A DNA stretch of 64,000 nt from Streptomyces sp. 846.5 (GTDB lineage Bacteria; Actinomycetota; Actinomycetes; Streptomycetales; Streptomycetaceae): positions 4,140,001-4,204,000 of the forward strand of contig NZ_SOBN01000001.1 of NCBI RefSeq assembly GCF_004365705.1, in the 5' to 3' direction. Of this stretch, positions 56,377-64,000 are shown in pieces. The notes below the pieces were generated by a model. It was not told where the DNA came from. It did not search any database and worked only from the letters and a program-made list of their open reading frames with translations. Position 1 is the stretch's first letter. Every line of letters begins with the position of its first letter. A program made the position numbers and the translations under genes.

Positions 56377-59300
56377 GCCGGACCCGAAGCAGTGCCGGTG
56401 ACCTGCTTGATCCGTGGGCCGGAAGGTGCTAAGGCCTGTCTGGAGTCCAGGCCGTCCGCCCGGGTCAGTCCGCTGAGCTCGCGCAGCACGCCCAGGGCCG
56501 CGCCGCGGCTGAGGTCCTCGTGGTGGCGCTCGTTGCGCTGGGTGCGCAGACAGCCGTAGCAGGAGGTCTCCAGGCCGCAGTCGCAGGACGCCGTCCGCAG
56601 CAGGGCCGCCGCCACCGCCTGGTCCAGCGCCTCGGCCACCCGCAGCGCACCGCCCGCGCCGCCGGGCACGGTGTCGAACAGCACCAGCGCGCTGCGGCCG
56701 TCCGACCCCGCGTGTACGGTGCCCCCGATGTCGTCGCGGCTGATCTCCAGGCCCTGGGCCGCGCCCTCCAGCAGCGCGTACAGCAGTGAGTGCCACTGCG
56801 CGCGGGTGTCGAGCCCGGGGGTGTCCAAGCGCAGCCGCAGGATGTCGGTCTCGTAGCTGTGTGCGAGCGAGCGCCAGCGCAGCGGCCCGGTGCAGGGCCT
56901 GCCGCGGAGCGGATCGGCGTGGGTCTTCGGCGCCCGACCCCGGTTGGCACCGCCCCAGCCGCACCAGTCGCAGATCAGGAAACCGCTGTTGCCGGGCCCC
57001 TCGGACAGCGCCACCAACCGCCCGCGCGCCCCGGACCGGCACCAGGCGACCGCCCCGCCGCCCTGCGCGCGCGACTCCCAGCGGGACTCGGCCAGTTCCT
57101 CGCCCAGCGACACCACGTGCACCGCCCCGCTCCAGGAGCGCTGCGGCGGTGCCCCGCCGGGCTTGCCGGTGCGGGCGTCGGCGACGAAGCCGAACTCGGG
57201 CACGCAGTACTCCCGCACCGGGCCGCTGCCGGGACGCCCGCAGGCCGGGCAGGCCGGTTCGAGCTCGGCTCCGCCCTCGCGGTAGTGCTGGCAGCCCTGG
57301 CAGACGGTGTAGCAGCGGGTGATCAGCTCCCGCCCGGGCAGGCGGTAGACCCCGGCAGAACGCCACAGCACCCCGCCCGCCACCAGTTCCGCCCCGGGGG
57401 CGTACTCGTGGATCGCCACCGACAGGTCCCGGGTCAGCTCGAGACGAGCGCCGACCTGGCTGTCGCAGTGCGCGGTGCGCAGCTCCACGGTGTCCACCGG
57501 GAAGCCGTACTTGGGCAGGATGTTGCGGTTCGCCAGGAAGCCGATCAGCGGCCGCCTGCTCAGGGTGTTGACGCTCCGTTCGAATCGGGCGGCCAGATCG
57601 CTGCGCCGGTTCGCGAAGGCATCCCTCCGGCGCTCCTCGAACACTGAGACGTCCTGGGCCAGCTCCTGCCGGACCTGGTCCAGGTGCCCGCACAGCTCGT
57701 CCACCCAGCTGCCGTCGTCGACTCCCAGCAGCTTTCGCACCTCGTTCGGCAGAACCGTCCGCAGGGCCAGGGCGACTTCGGCGGGCACCGGGCTGAGGAA
57801 CCCGCGGACCCGCTCACAGGGGGCCTCGCCCCGGTTCTGCCCGGGCAAACTGTGCTTTCCAGGCAAAAAGAAGGCTCCGGCGGTCTTCCACTCCTCCCCC
57901 GAGCGTTCCTTGGCGTCACGGAAGAAGGCCGCCAGGGCGACCGAGTGGGCGTGCCTGCGGTCGATCCTGGGATTGCCGAGCGGGACGTGCGGGGCGCGGA
58001 CCAGCCCTGCCAGCATCGTTTCCGGCACCTGGTAGCGGGACAGGTCGTGCGAGCGCCGCTGGGCGTAGGTCAGCACCAGGGCGGGGCTGCCGCTGCGGCG
58101 CCCGGCCCGGCCGGCCCGCTGGATGTAGTTGGCGGTGCTCGGCGGCATGTTGCGCAGCATCACCGCGCTGAGCGCACCGACGTCCACCCCCAGTTCGAAG
58201 GTGGTGGAGCAGGACAGCACGTTGACTTCGCCGGCCAGGAACCGCTGCTGGATGTCGGATGCCTCCAGGCCGGTCCACTGCGCGGTGTGCTCCCGGGCCG
58301 ACAGCGGGACCGGGGCGGTGTCCCGGTACAGCGCCCGGTAGTGCTCCTGCGGTTCGGCCGCGGCGGGCGCGAGCGTCCCGGTGCAGCCGAGGGTCGGGCA
58401 CACCCCGCGCAGCGAGGCGGCGGCGGTGCGGCGGCACAGGCCGCAGCGCCACAGCTGCTCGGCGCCGGGGGCGACGGTCAGCCAGCTGTGGTCCACCTGG
58501 TGCACCTGGCCGAGCCTGGGCAGCGCCACCGCGTGCAGCCAGCCCTCCGGGAGCGCGGTCAGCGCCCGCCAGCAACCCGCCAGCACCTCGCGCGGTTCGG
58601 CGTCGGACCCGAGGGCCGCCAGCACCCGGCGCAGGTAGTCGAGACGCTTGTTGACGCCTCGGGTCGGCAGCCAGCTCAGCACCTTCAGCCTGGCCTCCGC
58701 GCCGTCCTGCCGGACGTGGATCGGGCCGCGCCGGGGCTCGAACATCTCGTCGGACGGGTCCACCTCCTCCGGCATGGTCAGCGCGCCCTGCAACCGCAGG
58801 GTGCGCAGCAGTTCGGTGAGCAGCAGCCAGCACTCCTCCTCGGCCAGGCCCAGCGCCAGCAGCGGCGCGGGGGTCCGCCACCCCGGCTCGCGGTCCAGGC
58901 CGACCTGGAGCAGCCCGAGGCCCTCCAACGACTGCCGCTCGTCCAGCGCCACCAGCTCCCGCAGCACCCAGCGGGCGCACTCCCGTCGTCTGGCCTGCCG
59001 GGAGTCCCGGCGGTTGAACACCCCGACTGCCCCCGCCGCGGCGGCGGTGCCCTCGATGAGGTCGTCGACCGTGCCGAAGGGGTCCTTGGCGGTGGCCCTG
59101 GCCAGCCCGTCCAGGATCAACCCGCGCTGCAGCACCAGGGCATGGCTGGACTCCAGGTACGGGGCGAAGTACGCGGCGGCCTGCCGGGAGTCGCTGAAGG
59201 TCAGCAGTTTGCGGCCACCGCCGGGACGGTCCGCCTGCTCCTGGTCCGGCGGCAGCGCCTGGTAGAGGGCGGTCGCCAGGACCGCGGCCGCAGCCTCGTT

Positions 59301-61136
59301 GCCGCTCTCGAACAGCCGCACCGTACCGCTGCCGCGAGCGCCGCAGGACTGGCAGCCGGTGGGCATGCCGCCGCGCACCGCGAGCCGTCGCACCGGCCGG
59401 GGAGTCGGCTGCGCGCAGCCGCAGGACCCCGCCGTGCCGTGCAGCGCGCCGCAGCCGCCGCACAGCACGGCGGGTGTCGCGGCGCCGTCGCCCGCGTCGG
59501 GGTCCAGCGTCTCGTCGTCCTCGTCACCCGGTTCACTGCCCGGTTCACTGCCCGGTTCGCCGCCGTCGGGGCCGTCCTCCAACAGCAGCCAGGCGCGATC
59601 CTCGGCACGCACCGGGTGCGGGGTGAACCACTCGCCGCGCGAATCCTGTTCCAGCGCGCCCACCAGGTGCACCGCGCCGCAGCGCTTGCAGCAGCCGAAC
59701 TCGTGGACCGGGGCGTCCTGACCGGCCCGCGCGCACTCCCCGCAGACCTCGTGCCGACCCAGCCAGACATGCGGACCGAGCGGCGACAGGCAGCTGAACG
59801 CGCCCTCGGTGGCCCGGGCGAACAGGTGGTAGCGGGCGGACAGCACCGGCGCCCCGGCGGAGTCGCGCACCCGTGAGCCCAGCGCCACCAGCGCGGCCAG
59901 GCCCGCCTGGGCCCGCGCAGGGCCCACCTCGTCGGCGGCCGACGGGAACACCTCGCGGGCCAGTTCGGCGAAGGGCCGGGGCCCCTTGGCCAGGATGCCG
60001 CGCAGGGAGGCCATACCCTGCTCATGGGCCAGGCCGCCGGGAAGGTCGGCCACCGGTCCCCGGGCAGTTTCGGCCTCGGCGGCCAGTTCCGCGTACCGCT
60101 CAGGACCCAGCGGCCCCCAGTAGGGACCGGCCGGGACGTCCTCGCGGCTGGCGGCGATCAGATCCTGCCGCGCGGGATCCCCGGGCAGCCATTCGAACGG
60201 TGCGTCGAACAGCTTGCTTGCGAAGTCGACGGCGGCTTCGGGGCTGTCGCCCACGGTGGCACTGGTCGCGATGGCCTGGAAGGCGGTACGTCCGTGCGGG
60301 GACTGCCGGCCGACCCGTTCCCGCAGCCGACGCAGCAGCATGCCGACCTCCTCGGCCTTGGCACCGTCGTACACGTGTGCCTCGTCCAGCACCACGAAGC
60401 GCCAGCTGCCGCCGTACCTGCCCTCGAACAGCTCCAGGTCGGCCGGTCGCAGCAGCAGGTACTCCAGCATCGCGTAGTTGGTGAGCAGCAGGTGCGGCGG
60501 AGTCTCGCGCATCTCCTCGCGGCTCAGCAGTTCGTTGGGCAGTCGGGGCTCGCCCGGGTTCAGCGCCTCGAACAGGGAGGTGCCCTGGTGGGCCCGCTCG
60601 GGGGTGTCGCCGGTGTAGCGGCCGAAGGTCAACTCGGGTGAGTCGGCCAGGAGTCGCCGCAGCCGCCGCTGCTGGTCGTTGGCCAGCGCGTTCATCGGGT
60701 AGAGCAGCAGCGCCCTGACCCCGGGACCGAGTGTCCCGGCCGCCTGCTCCGCGCACAGCGAGGAGAGTACCGGCAGCAGGAAGCTCTCGGTCTTACCGGA
60801 GCCGGTGCCGGTCGCCACGACCAGGTTGCGGCCGGCCGCCGCCTTGCGCAGGGCCTGCTCCTGGTGCAGGTACAGCGGGCGGTCCAGCGGCAGCGCCGGG
60901 CCGCCCAGTCGGGCGAAGCCCGCCCCGAGCACCCCCTCGCCGATCAGTTCGCGCAGGCTGGCACCGGTCCGGTAGGGCGGGGTGGCCTCCAGCAGCGGAC
61001 CCTTCGTCAGCAACGGGCTGCCGGTGATCTGCGCGTCCAGTGCCGCGGCCAGTGCCGGGTCCCTGACCGGCAGCAGCGAGCGCAGGTAGCGGCGGTAGGT
61101 GCCGCTGAGCAGGGCGCTGGTGGCGATGGGATCCAC
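56373..61136 (-). CDS. DEAH-box helicase with C-terminal DUF1998-type zinc cluster
   Basis: This 1587-aa superfamily 2 helicase has Walker A ATGTGSGKTES (about 108-118), Ia LLLYPMNALANDQQ, II VVLDEAHVYDG (DEAH at 251-254) and III ATSATVGD. The second RecA domain has LLTFSDSRQAAAYFAP, LSCSTTFELGVDVGALSAVM and YIQRAGRAGRRSG. Several Cys pairs lie in an insert, and the C-terminus has CDCGLETSCYGCLRTQRNE, the DUF1998 Cys cluster of MrfA, Druantia DruE and DISARM DrmB. GTG 61136 has GGAG at 6 nt. The stop overlaps jetA by 4 bp, so it is coupled to the Wadjet genes. Confidence 0.92.
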   Translation of the reverse strand: MDPIATSALLSGTYRRYLRSLLPVRDPALAAALDAQITGSPLLTKGPLLEATPPYRTGASLRELIGEGVLGAGFARLGGPALPLDRPLYLHQEQALRKAAAGRNLVVATGTGSGKTESFLLPVLSSLCAEQAAGTLGPGVRALLLYPMNALANDQQRRLRRLLADSPELTFGRYTGDTPERAHQGTSLFEALNPGEPRLPNELLSREEMRETPPHLLLTNYAMLEYLLLRPADLELFEGRYGGSWRFVVLDEAHVYDGAKAEEVGMLLRRLRERVGRQSPHGRTAFQAIATSATVGDSPEAAVDFASKLFDAPFEWLPGDPARQDLIAASREDVPAGPYWGPLGPERYAELAAEAETARGPVADLPGGLAHEQGMASLRGILAKGPRPFAELAREVFPSAADEVGPARAQAGLAALVALGSRVRDSAGAPVLSARYHLFARATEGAFSCLSPLGPHVWLGRHEVCGECARAGQDAPVHEFGCCKRCGAVHLVGALEQDSRGEWFTPHPVRAEDRAWLLLEDGPDGGEPGSEPGSEPGDEDDETLDPDAGDGAATPAVLCGGCGALHGTAGSCGCAQPTPRPVRRLAVRGGMPTGCQSCGARGSGTVRLFESGNEAAAAVLATALYQALPPDQEQADRPGGGRKLLTFSDSRQAAAYFAPYLESSHALVLQRGLILDGLARATAKDPFGTVDDLIEGTAAAAGAVGVFNRRDSRQARRRECARWVLRELVALDERQSLEGLGLLQVGLDREPGWRTPAPLLALGLAEEECWLLLTELLRTLRLQGALTMPEEVDPSDEMFEPRRGPIHVRQDGAEARLKVLSWLPTRGVNKRLDYLRRVLAALGSDAEPREVLAGCWRALTALPEGWLHAVALPRLGQVHQVDHSWLTVAPGAEQLWRCGLCRRTAAASLRGVCPTLGCTGTLAPAAAEPQEHYRALYRDTAPVPLSAREHTAQWTGLEASDIQQRFLAGEVNVLSCSTTFELGVDVGALSAVMLRNMPPSTANYIQRAGRAGRRSGSPALVLTYAQRRSHDLSRYQVPETMLAGLVRAPHVPLGNPRIDRRHAHSVALAAFFRDAKERSGEEWKTAGAFFLPGKHSLPGQNRGEAPCERVRGFLSPVPAEVALALRTVLPNEVRKLLGVDDGSWVDELCGHLDQVRQELAQDVSVFEERRRDAFANRRSDLAARFERSVNTLSRRPLIGFLANRNILPKYGFPVDTVELRTAHCDSQVGARLELTRDLSVAIHEYAPGAELVAGGVLWRSAGVYRLPGRELITRCYTVCQGCQHYREGGAELEPACPACGRPGSGPVREYCVPEFGFVADARTGKPGGAPPQRSWSGAVHVVSLGEELAESRWESRAQGGGAVAWCRSGARGRLVALSEGPGNSGFLICDWCGWGGANRGRAPKTHADPLRGRPCTGPLRWRSLAHSYETDILRLRLDTPGLDTRAQWHSLLYALLEGAAQGLEISRDDIGGTVHAGSDGRSALVLFDTVPGGAGGALRVAEALDQAVAAALLRTASCDCGLETSCYGCLRTQRNERHHEDLSRGAALGVLRELSGLTRADGLDSRQALAPSGPRIKQVTGTASGPA

Positions 61137-61217
61137 AGGGAGCTCCAGGAGGAAGGCGGTACGGGCGGCACAGGCGTTCAGCGTAGGAGCAGCGATGACC
61201 GCCCGTGGACCCGGTGG

Positions 61218-63059
61218 TCAGGACTGCACGGTGATCCAGGGGTCGGCAGCCGGGAGCGGGGCGGTGACGGTGGCGACGGTCGCCTCGTGCCCGGCCACAG
61301 TGATCCGCAGCTCGGCCCGGCCGAGCGCGGCGGCTGTGTCCAGCAGCCGCCGCAACGGGTAGCGGCCCTGCCGGGACGGCTCCAGCCACTGCACGGTGCG
61401 GCTGTCGGCCGCGACCACCGCCAGCGGCGGGTCGCGGTCCAGCCCCGGCAGGTCCAGCCGGAGCGCCCCGCCGCGCCGCAGCTCGGCGGGGCCGATCGGC
61501 AACGGGCCCGCGTTGTGCCAGGGCGTGGCGGTGTTCCCGGAGCCGGGTTCGGGCTCGATCCTGACCCGGAGGTGCGGCGGGGTCGTCAGCAGTGTCCTCA
61601 CCACAGGACCGGCGACCAGGCGCACCGGTGCGCAGAGCATCCCGGTGGCGAGTTGGACGGCGCCCGGCGCGGAGGTCATCCCCGCTGCCGGTACCAGCAG
61701 GGCCGTGCCGGGCTCGGGCCCGGTGGCGCCGGTCAGCCGCAGCGGCGGATCGTACTGGACGTCCAGGCCCTCGGCGACGAAGACGATCCCGCGCAGTCCG
61801 GCCGGCGCCTCCGTCCGCTCGCCGCCTTCGTCCAGAGCGACGGCGGTGACCAGCAGTTCGCCCAGCAGCGGGCGGGACACCCGATCCCACAGCCGCCGGT
61901 CGTCCCAGTCCCGAGCCGATCCCTCGGCCCGGCCCAGCAGCGGACCCCCGGGAGAGCGTCGAACCTCCACCATCCAACGGGACTCCCCGCCCGGGAGCCT
62001 TATCACAGGCAGACGGTGATGGACGGTCAGGCCGTGCTCGGAACTCAGCCCGGGAACGGCTGGGCCGGGCACGAGGGACGGCCGGGACCGGCCCCGCACC
62101 GGTCGCCGGTCCGTGCCGGGGCCGCTTCCGACCGCCAGCCAGGCGGCCTGGCCCAAGTCCACCTGGATCAGCCGCCAACCCCGCCAGGGCAGCGGCAGTC
62201 GACTCTCGACGACGGTGCGCAGCGTGACGTCGGCCCGCAGCCCGGCATCGTCACGGCACAGCGCCCAGACCGGCTGCGGTGGCAGCGCGGCTCGCAGCAT
62301 CGCTCCGTCCTGGTCGAACACCAGCAGGTCGGGAACGGCGGCCCCGACCTGGTCCGGGGTCGCCGAACGCCAGTCGCGTCCGTCCGGGTCCACAGCCAGC
62401 AGCACCCCCCGGCCGTACGGGTCGAGCCGCAGCGGTCGGACGCCGTCCGGGTCCGGTGCCGCCAGGCGGACTGCGGCCGCCAGTCGGCGCGGCAACTGTT
62501 CGTCCGGTCCTCCGTCGTCTCCGGCCAGTGCCGACCGCAGTCCGGACAGCAGCGCCCGTGCGGCCGGCTCCCCGGAGTCGAGCAGCAGTTCCACGGCCGG
62601 ATCGATCCGGGCCAGCTCCCGCTCGGAGCCGCCGAGGCGCAGCAGCCGTAGCAACTCGGGCAGGCAGGCCGCCGGGATCGCGGCCTGTACCAGCACCGCG
62701 GTCCTGGGGTCGGCTGCTTCCCGTCCCAGCACGCGGAGCGCCGTCAGAAACGCCCCACCCCAGGCCGCGTCGGCGGCCCCGGAGGCCCGGGCGCCGCAGG
62801 CCCGGTGCCACGCGGGCCAGAACCGGCCCCGCCGGTAGCCGTCGCCGGCCACCCCGGCCAGCGCCACCGCCACGCAGCCGGGCCAGCGCTCGGCCAGTGC
62901 GCCGGGGGAGCCCTGCCTGGTCAGCCCGCCCAGCGCACGGGCGATGGTGTGCGGCAGTTCGGGCTCCACGTCCACGGCCCCGGCCAGTCCGCCCGCGAGC
63001 AGATGATTGCGCCATCCTGGCTCCAACAGTCCCAGCAGCTCTTCCGCTCCGCCGCCCAT
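61218..63059 (-). CDS. Unknown 613-aa protein, first gene of the helicase-Wadjet operon
   Basis: No family is recognised. ATG 63059 has GGAG 8 nt upstream and reads MGGGAEELLGLLEPGWRNHL. The N-terminal ~200 residues look alpha-helical (Ala/Leu/Arg-rich, LLRLLRLGGSERELARIDPA). The rest looks beta-rich, with PYGRGVLLAVDPDGRDW, MVEVRRSPGGPLLGRAEGSA and LRVRIEPEPGSGN. No TM segment, Walker motif or nuclease signature is seen. It ends 81 bp before the helicase start on the same strand, so it is likely the helicase's partner. Confidence 0.75.
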   Translation of the reverse strand: MGGGAEELLGLLEPGWRNHLLAGGLAGAVDVEPELPHTIARALGGLTRQGSPGALAERWPGCVAVALAGVAGDGYRRGRFWPAWHRACGARASGAADAAWGGAFLTALRVLGREAADPRTAVLVQAAIPAACLPELLRLLRLGGSERELARIDPAVELLLDSGEPAARALLSGLRSALAGDDGGPDEQLPRRLAAAVRLAAPDPDGVRPLRLDPYGRGVLLAVDPDGRDWRSATPDQVGAAVPDLLVFDQDGAMLRAALPPQPVWALCRDDAGLRADVTLRTVVESRLPLPWRGWRLIQVDLGQAAWLAVGSGPGTDRRPVRGRSRPSLVPGPAVPGLSSEHGLTVHHRLPVIRLPGGESRWMVEVRRSPGGPLLGRAEGSARDWDDRRLWDRVSRPLLGELLVTAVALDEGGERTEAPAGLRGIVFVAEGLDVQYDPPLRLTGATGPEPGTALLVPAAGMTSAPGAVQLATGMLCAPVRLVAGPVVRTLLTTPPHLRVRIEPEPGSGNTATPWHNAGPLPIGPAELRRGGALRLDLPGLDRDPPLAVVAADSRTVQWLEPSRQGRYPLRRLLDTAAALGRAELRITVAGHEATVATVTAPLPAADPWITVQS

Positions 63060-63210
63060 GCCCCGGTCTCCGCCCGCTTCCTGTCCGCTGCCGCGCTGTC
63101 CTGTCGGGTCCAGCCCGCGACCGGTGCGCCGGTACGAGCTTAGGCGCGCCCGGCCTTGCACTGCCCGGCCGAGACCCCACGGAACGGTCGGCATCGATCA
63201 GCAGCGGGCC

Positions 63211-63316
63211 GTGTAGCTGGACGTTGCCCGCAGCCTGGACCTGCTCGTCGTGACGCGTGCGGCCACGCTGGTGGAGGCACGCGACCCGACGTCACGGTCG
63301 CCACGAGCGACGCCGC
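63211..63316 (+). pseudogene. Decayed third copy of the VapC-like PIN toxin
   Basis: GTGTAGCTGGACGTTGCCCG onward aligns with codons about 24-47 of the PIN toxins at 40644 and 46488 (LDVARTLDLLVVTSAATLVE), but with a stop early on. An internal deletion then joins it to the TSDV-encoding end (GTCACGGTCGCCACGAGCGA). No antitoxin copy remains. It lies next to junction copy 4, as intact toxins do in units A and C. Confidence 0.7.
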
Positions 63317-63359
63317 TGGGCCGAGGCCGGGTCGTTCCAGGCCGAGCCCTGCGTTGTCG

Positions 63360-63393
63360 CAGGTCAGGCCGTGATGGGTGAACGAGGATTGAC
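63360..63393. repeat. 34-bp island junction repeat, copy 4
   Basis: This is an exact match to the consensus, at the right edge of the island. It is preceded by the same GTCGTTCCAGGCC-type stretch that precedes junction copy 1. Confidence 0.8.
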
Positions 63394-63609
63394 GGAGGTG
63401 ACGAGCGTGCCCAGCCGGATCCGCTCGGTCGCGCAGGCGGCAGCGGTGAGTGTGGGCACAGCCCCGAACCACGGCTCGTCCCGGAACGACCGCCACGACA
63501 GATGGTCATAGGTGTACGCGGCGTGAAACCCGAACTCCTCGGCCCGCCGCCACACCTCCCGCCCCTCGCTCCAGCGGTGGATCGGCAGAATCACAGTGCT
63601 CAGACGCAT
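63364..63609 (-). pseudogene. Truncated LLM oxidoreductase, fragment 4 (81 codons)
   Basis: It is the outermost copy of the 72-codon LLM segment (MRLSTVILPIHRWSEGREVW), ending SVNPRSPITA and stop. TAGGCT lies 7 nt before ATG 63609. Under the serial-insertion model this is the original chromosomal 5' end of the LLM gene. Confidence 0.88.
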
Positions 63610-63671
63610 GCTCCCGAGCCTACGCGAGACAGGCCCGCGGACCTTGGACGGTTCCGCAGGGGGGAGGGGTG

Positions 63672-64000
63672 TCAGGCCCGGCCCGGGGCGGGTGGCTCGC
63701 TGTCGTAGGCCAGGCGGGCGGTCTCGACGGTGTCGAGGTGGTCGGCGGACCATTCCGCGAGTGACGCGAACAAGGGGGCCAGGCTGCGGCCCAGTTCGCT
63801 GATCTCGTACTCCACCCGCGGCGGCACCTCGGGGTGGTAGGTGCGCAGGACGAGGCCGTCGCGTTCCAGCTGGCGCAGCCGCTGGGTCAGCACCTTGGGC
63901 GTGATCGTGCCGATGTGCCGCTGGAGTTCGACGAAGCGCAGGCGGCCCTCGTGGTGGAGGCTCCAGAGGATCGGCGTGGTCCAGCGGCTGAAGACCAGGT
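63672..64000 (-). CDS. HxlR-family transcriptional regulator (5' end outside window)
   Basis: The winged-helix fragment runs into the window edge. It reads RWTTPILWSLHHEGRLRFVE, ITPKVLTQRLRQLERDGLVL and VEYEISELGRSLAPLFASL, the HxlR family core. The stop is at 63672. Such proteins often respond to aldehydes, oxidants or electrophiles. The N-terminus, including the usual sensing Cys region, lies outside the window. Confidence 0.92.
   Translation of the reverse strand, partial: LVFSRWTTPILWSLHHEGRLRFVELQRHIGTITPKVLTQRLRQLERDGLVLRTYHPEVPPRVEYEISELGRSLAPLFASLAEWSADHLDTVETARLAYDSEPPAPGRA

Larger units (their letters stand above)
46955..63393. mobile_element. Island unit D (LLM 5' segment, YefM-YoeB, helicase-Wadjet operon, PIN remnant), putative integrated unit
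   Basis: This 16,439-bp unit between junction copies 3 and 4 follows the same plan as units A-C: an LLM 5' segment at the left and a PIN toxin remnant plus junction at the right. Cargo is a type II toxin-antitoxin pair and a six-gene defence operon. Mobility is inferred from architecture. Confidence 0.4.

Noticed and set aside
56377-57693. Upstream extension of the jetA frame to 57693
   Set aside because: The extension overlaps the helicase coding sequence in another frame and lacks family similarity; ATG 56376 with the ATGA overlap is the better start.
62251-63253. Long overlapping frames on both strands across the 613-aa gene
   Set aside because: Arg/Gly/Pro-rich shadow translations with no start signals; the 61218-63059 frame has a ribosome site and balanced composition.
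38982-63609. Explaining the whole island as composite IS transposition
   Set aside because: Only one IS with intact ends is present, inside unit C. The four unit boundaries share the LLM/34-bp junction and no IS end.

Overview
The window is about 70% G+C, with the codon use, leaderless-type promoters and gene families of a filamentous actinomycete, most likely a member of the Streptomycetaceae. From memory, thiC, hisC, cydAB and the fused cydDC lie fairly close together near oriC in Streptomyces coelicolor. A parS-like site (35658-35673) and a perfect inverted pair of Streptomyces-type DnaA boxes (2459-2500) fit an origin-proximal location. No tRNA, rRNA or CRISPR array was seen.

Positions 1-38992 are mostly ordinary chromosome: thiC (5' end cut by the window edge), a DUF1707 protein, asd, a membrane protein with FTSPG repeats, a metallophosphoesterase, a LacI regulator and hisC. 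Next comes a duplicated four-gene export locus (adaptor, MacB-type ATPase, FtsX/MacB permease, membrane-anchored beta protein; 10190-14403 and 15200-19548). A lipoprotein gene separates the two copies, and an OmpR-type response regulator/histidine kinase pair follows. The cytochrome bd operon cydA-cydB-cydDC sits behind a Rex-type operator, followed by a GAF histidine kinase, a small lipoprotein, a HAD phosphatase, an MFS exporter, an AfsR-type regulator and a divergent MarR/MFS pair.

Positions 38982-63609 are an accessory island with an unusual architecture. An intact luciferase-like (LLM) oxidoreductase gene at 38982-39872 is followed by four further copies of only its promoter and first ~72 codons, all on the minus strand (start codons at 41326, 43246, 47170 and 63609). 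Each copy breaks at the same place into the same 34-bp junction sequence. These junctions divide the island into four units of about 1.5, 1.9, 3.9 and 16.4 kb. Unit A carries a 103-aa protein and a VapBC-like toxin-antitoxin pair. Unit B carries a frameshifted copy of the 103-aa gene and an unknown 416-aa protein. Unit C carries a 1636-bp IS5-type element with visible inverted repeats and a 3-bp target duplication, a truncated TnpB gene and a second VapBC-like pair. Unit D carries YefM-YoeB, a six-gene defence operon and a third, decayed PIN toxin. The simplest model is serial integration into the LLM gene, each unit restoring the gene's 5' end and pushing the old 5' end outward. No recombinase is visible.

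The defence operon (63059 down to 47899) reads: unknown 613-aa protein, 1587-aa DUF1998-type DEAH helicase, then jetA, jetB, jetC and jetD of a type III Wadjet (SMC-like anti-plasmid) system. The helicase, jetA, jetB, jetC and jetD are joined by four successive ATGA stop/start overlaps, so the helicase is translationally coupled to Wadjet. I regard the helicase-Wadjet composite and the LLM-fragment-bounded units as the best candidates for something undescribed. The window ends in an HxlR-type regulator cut by the edge.
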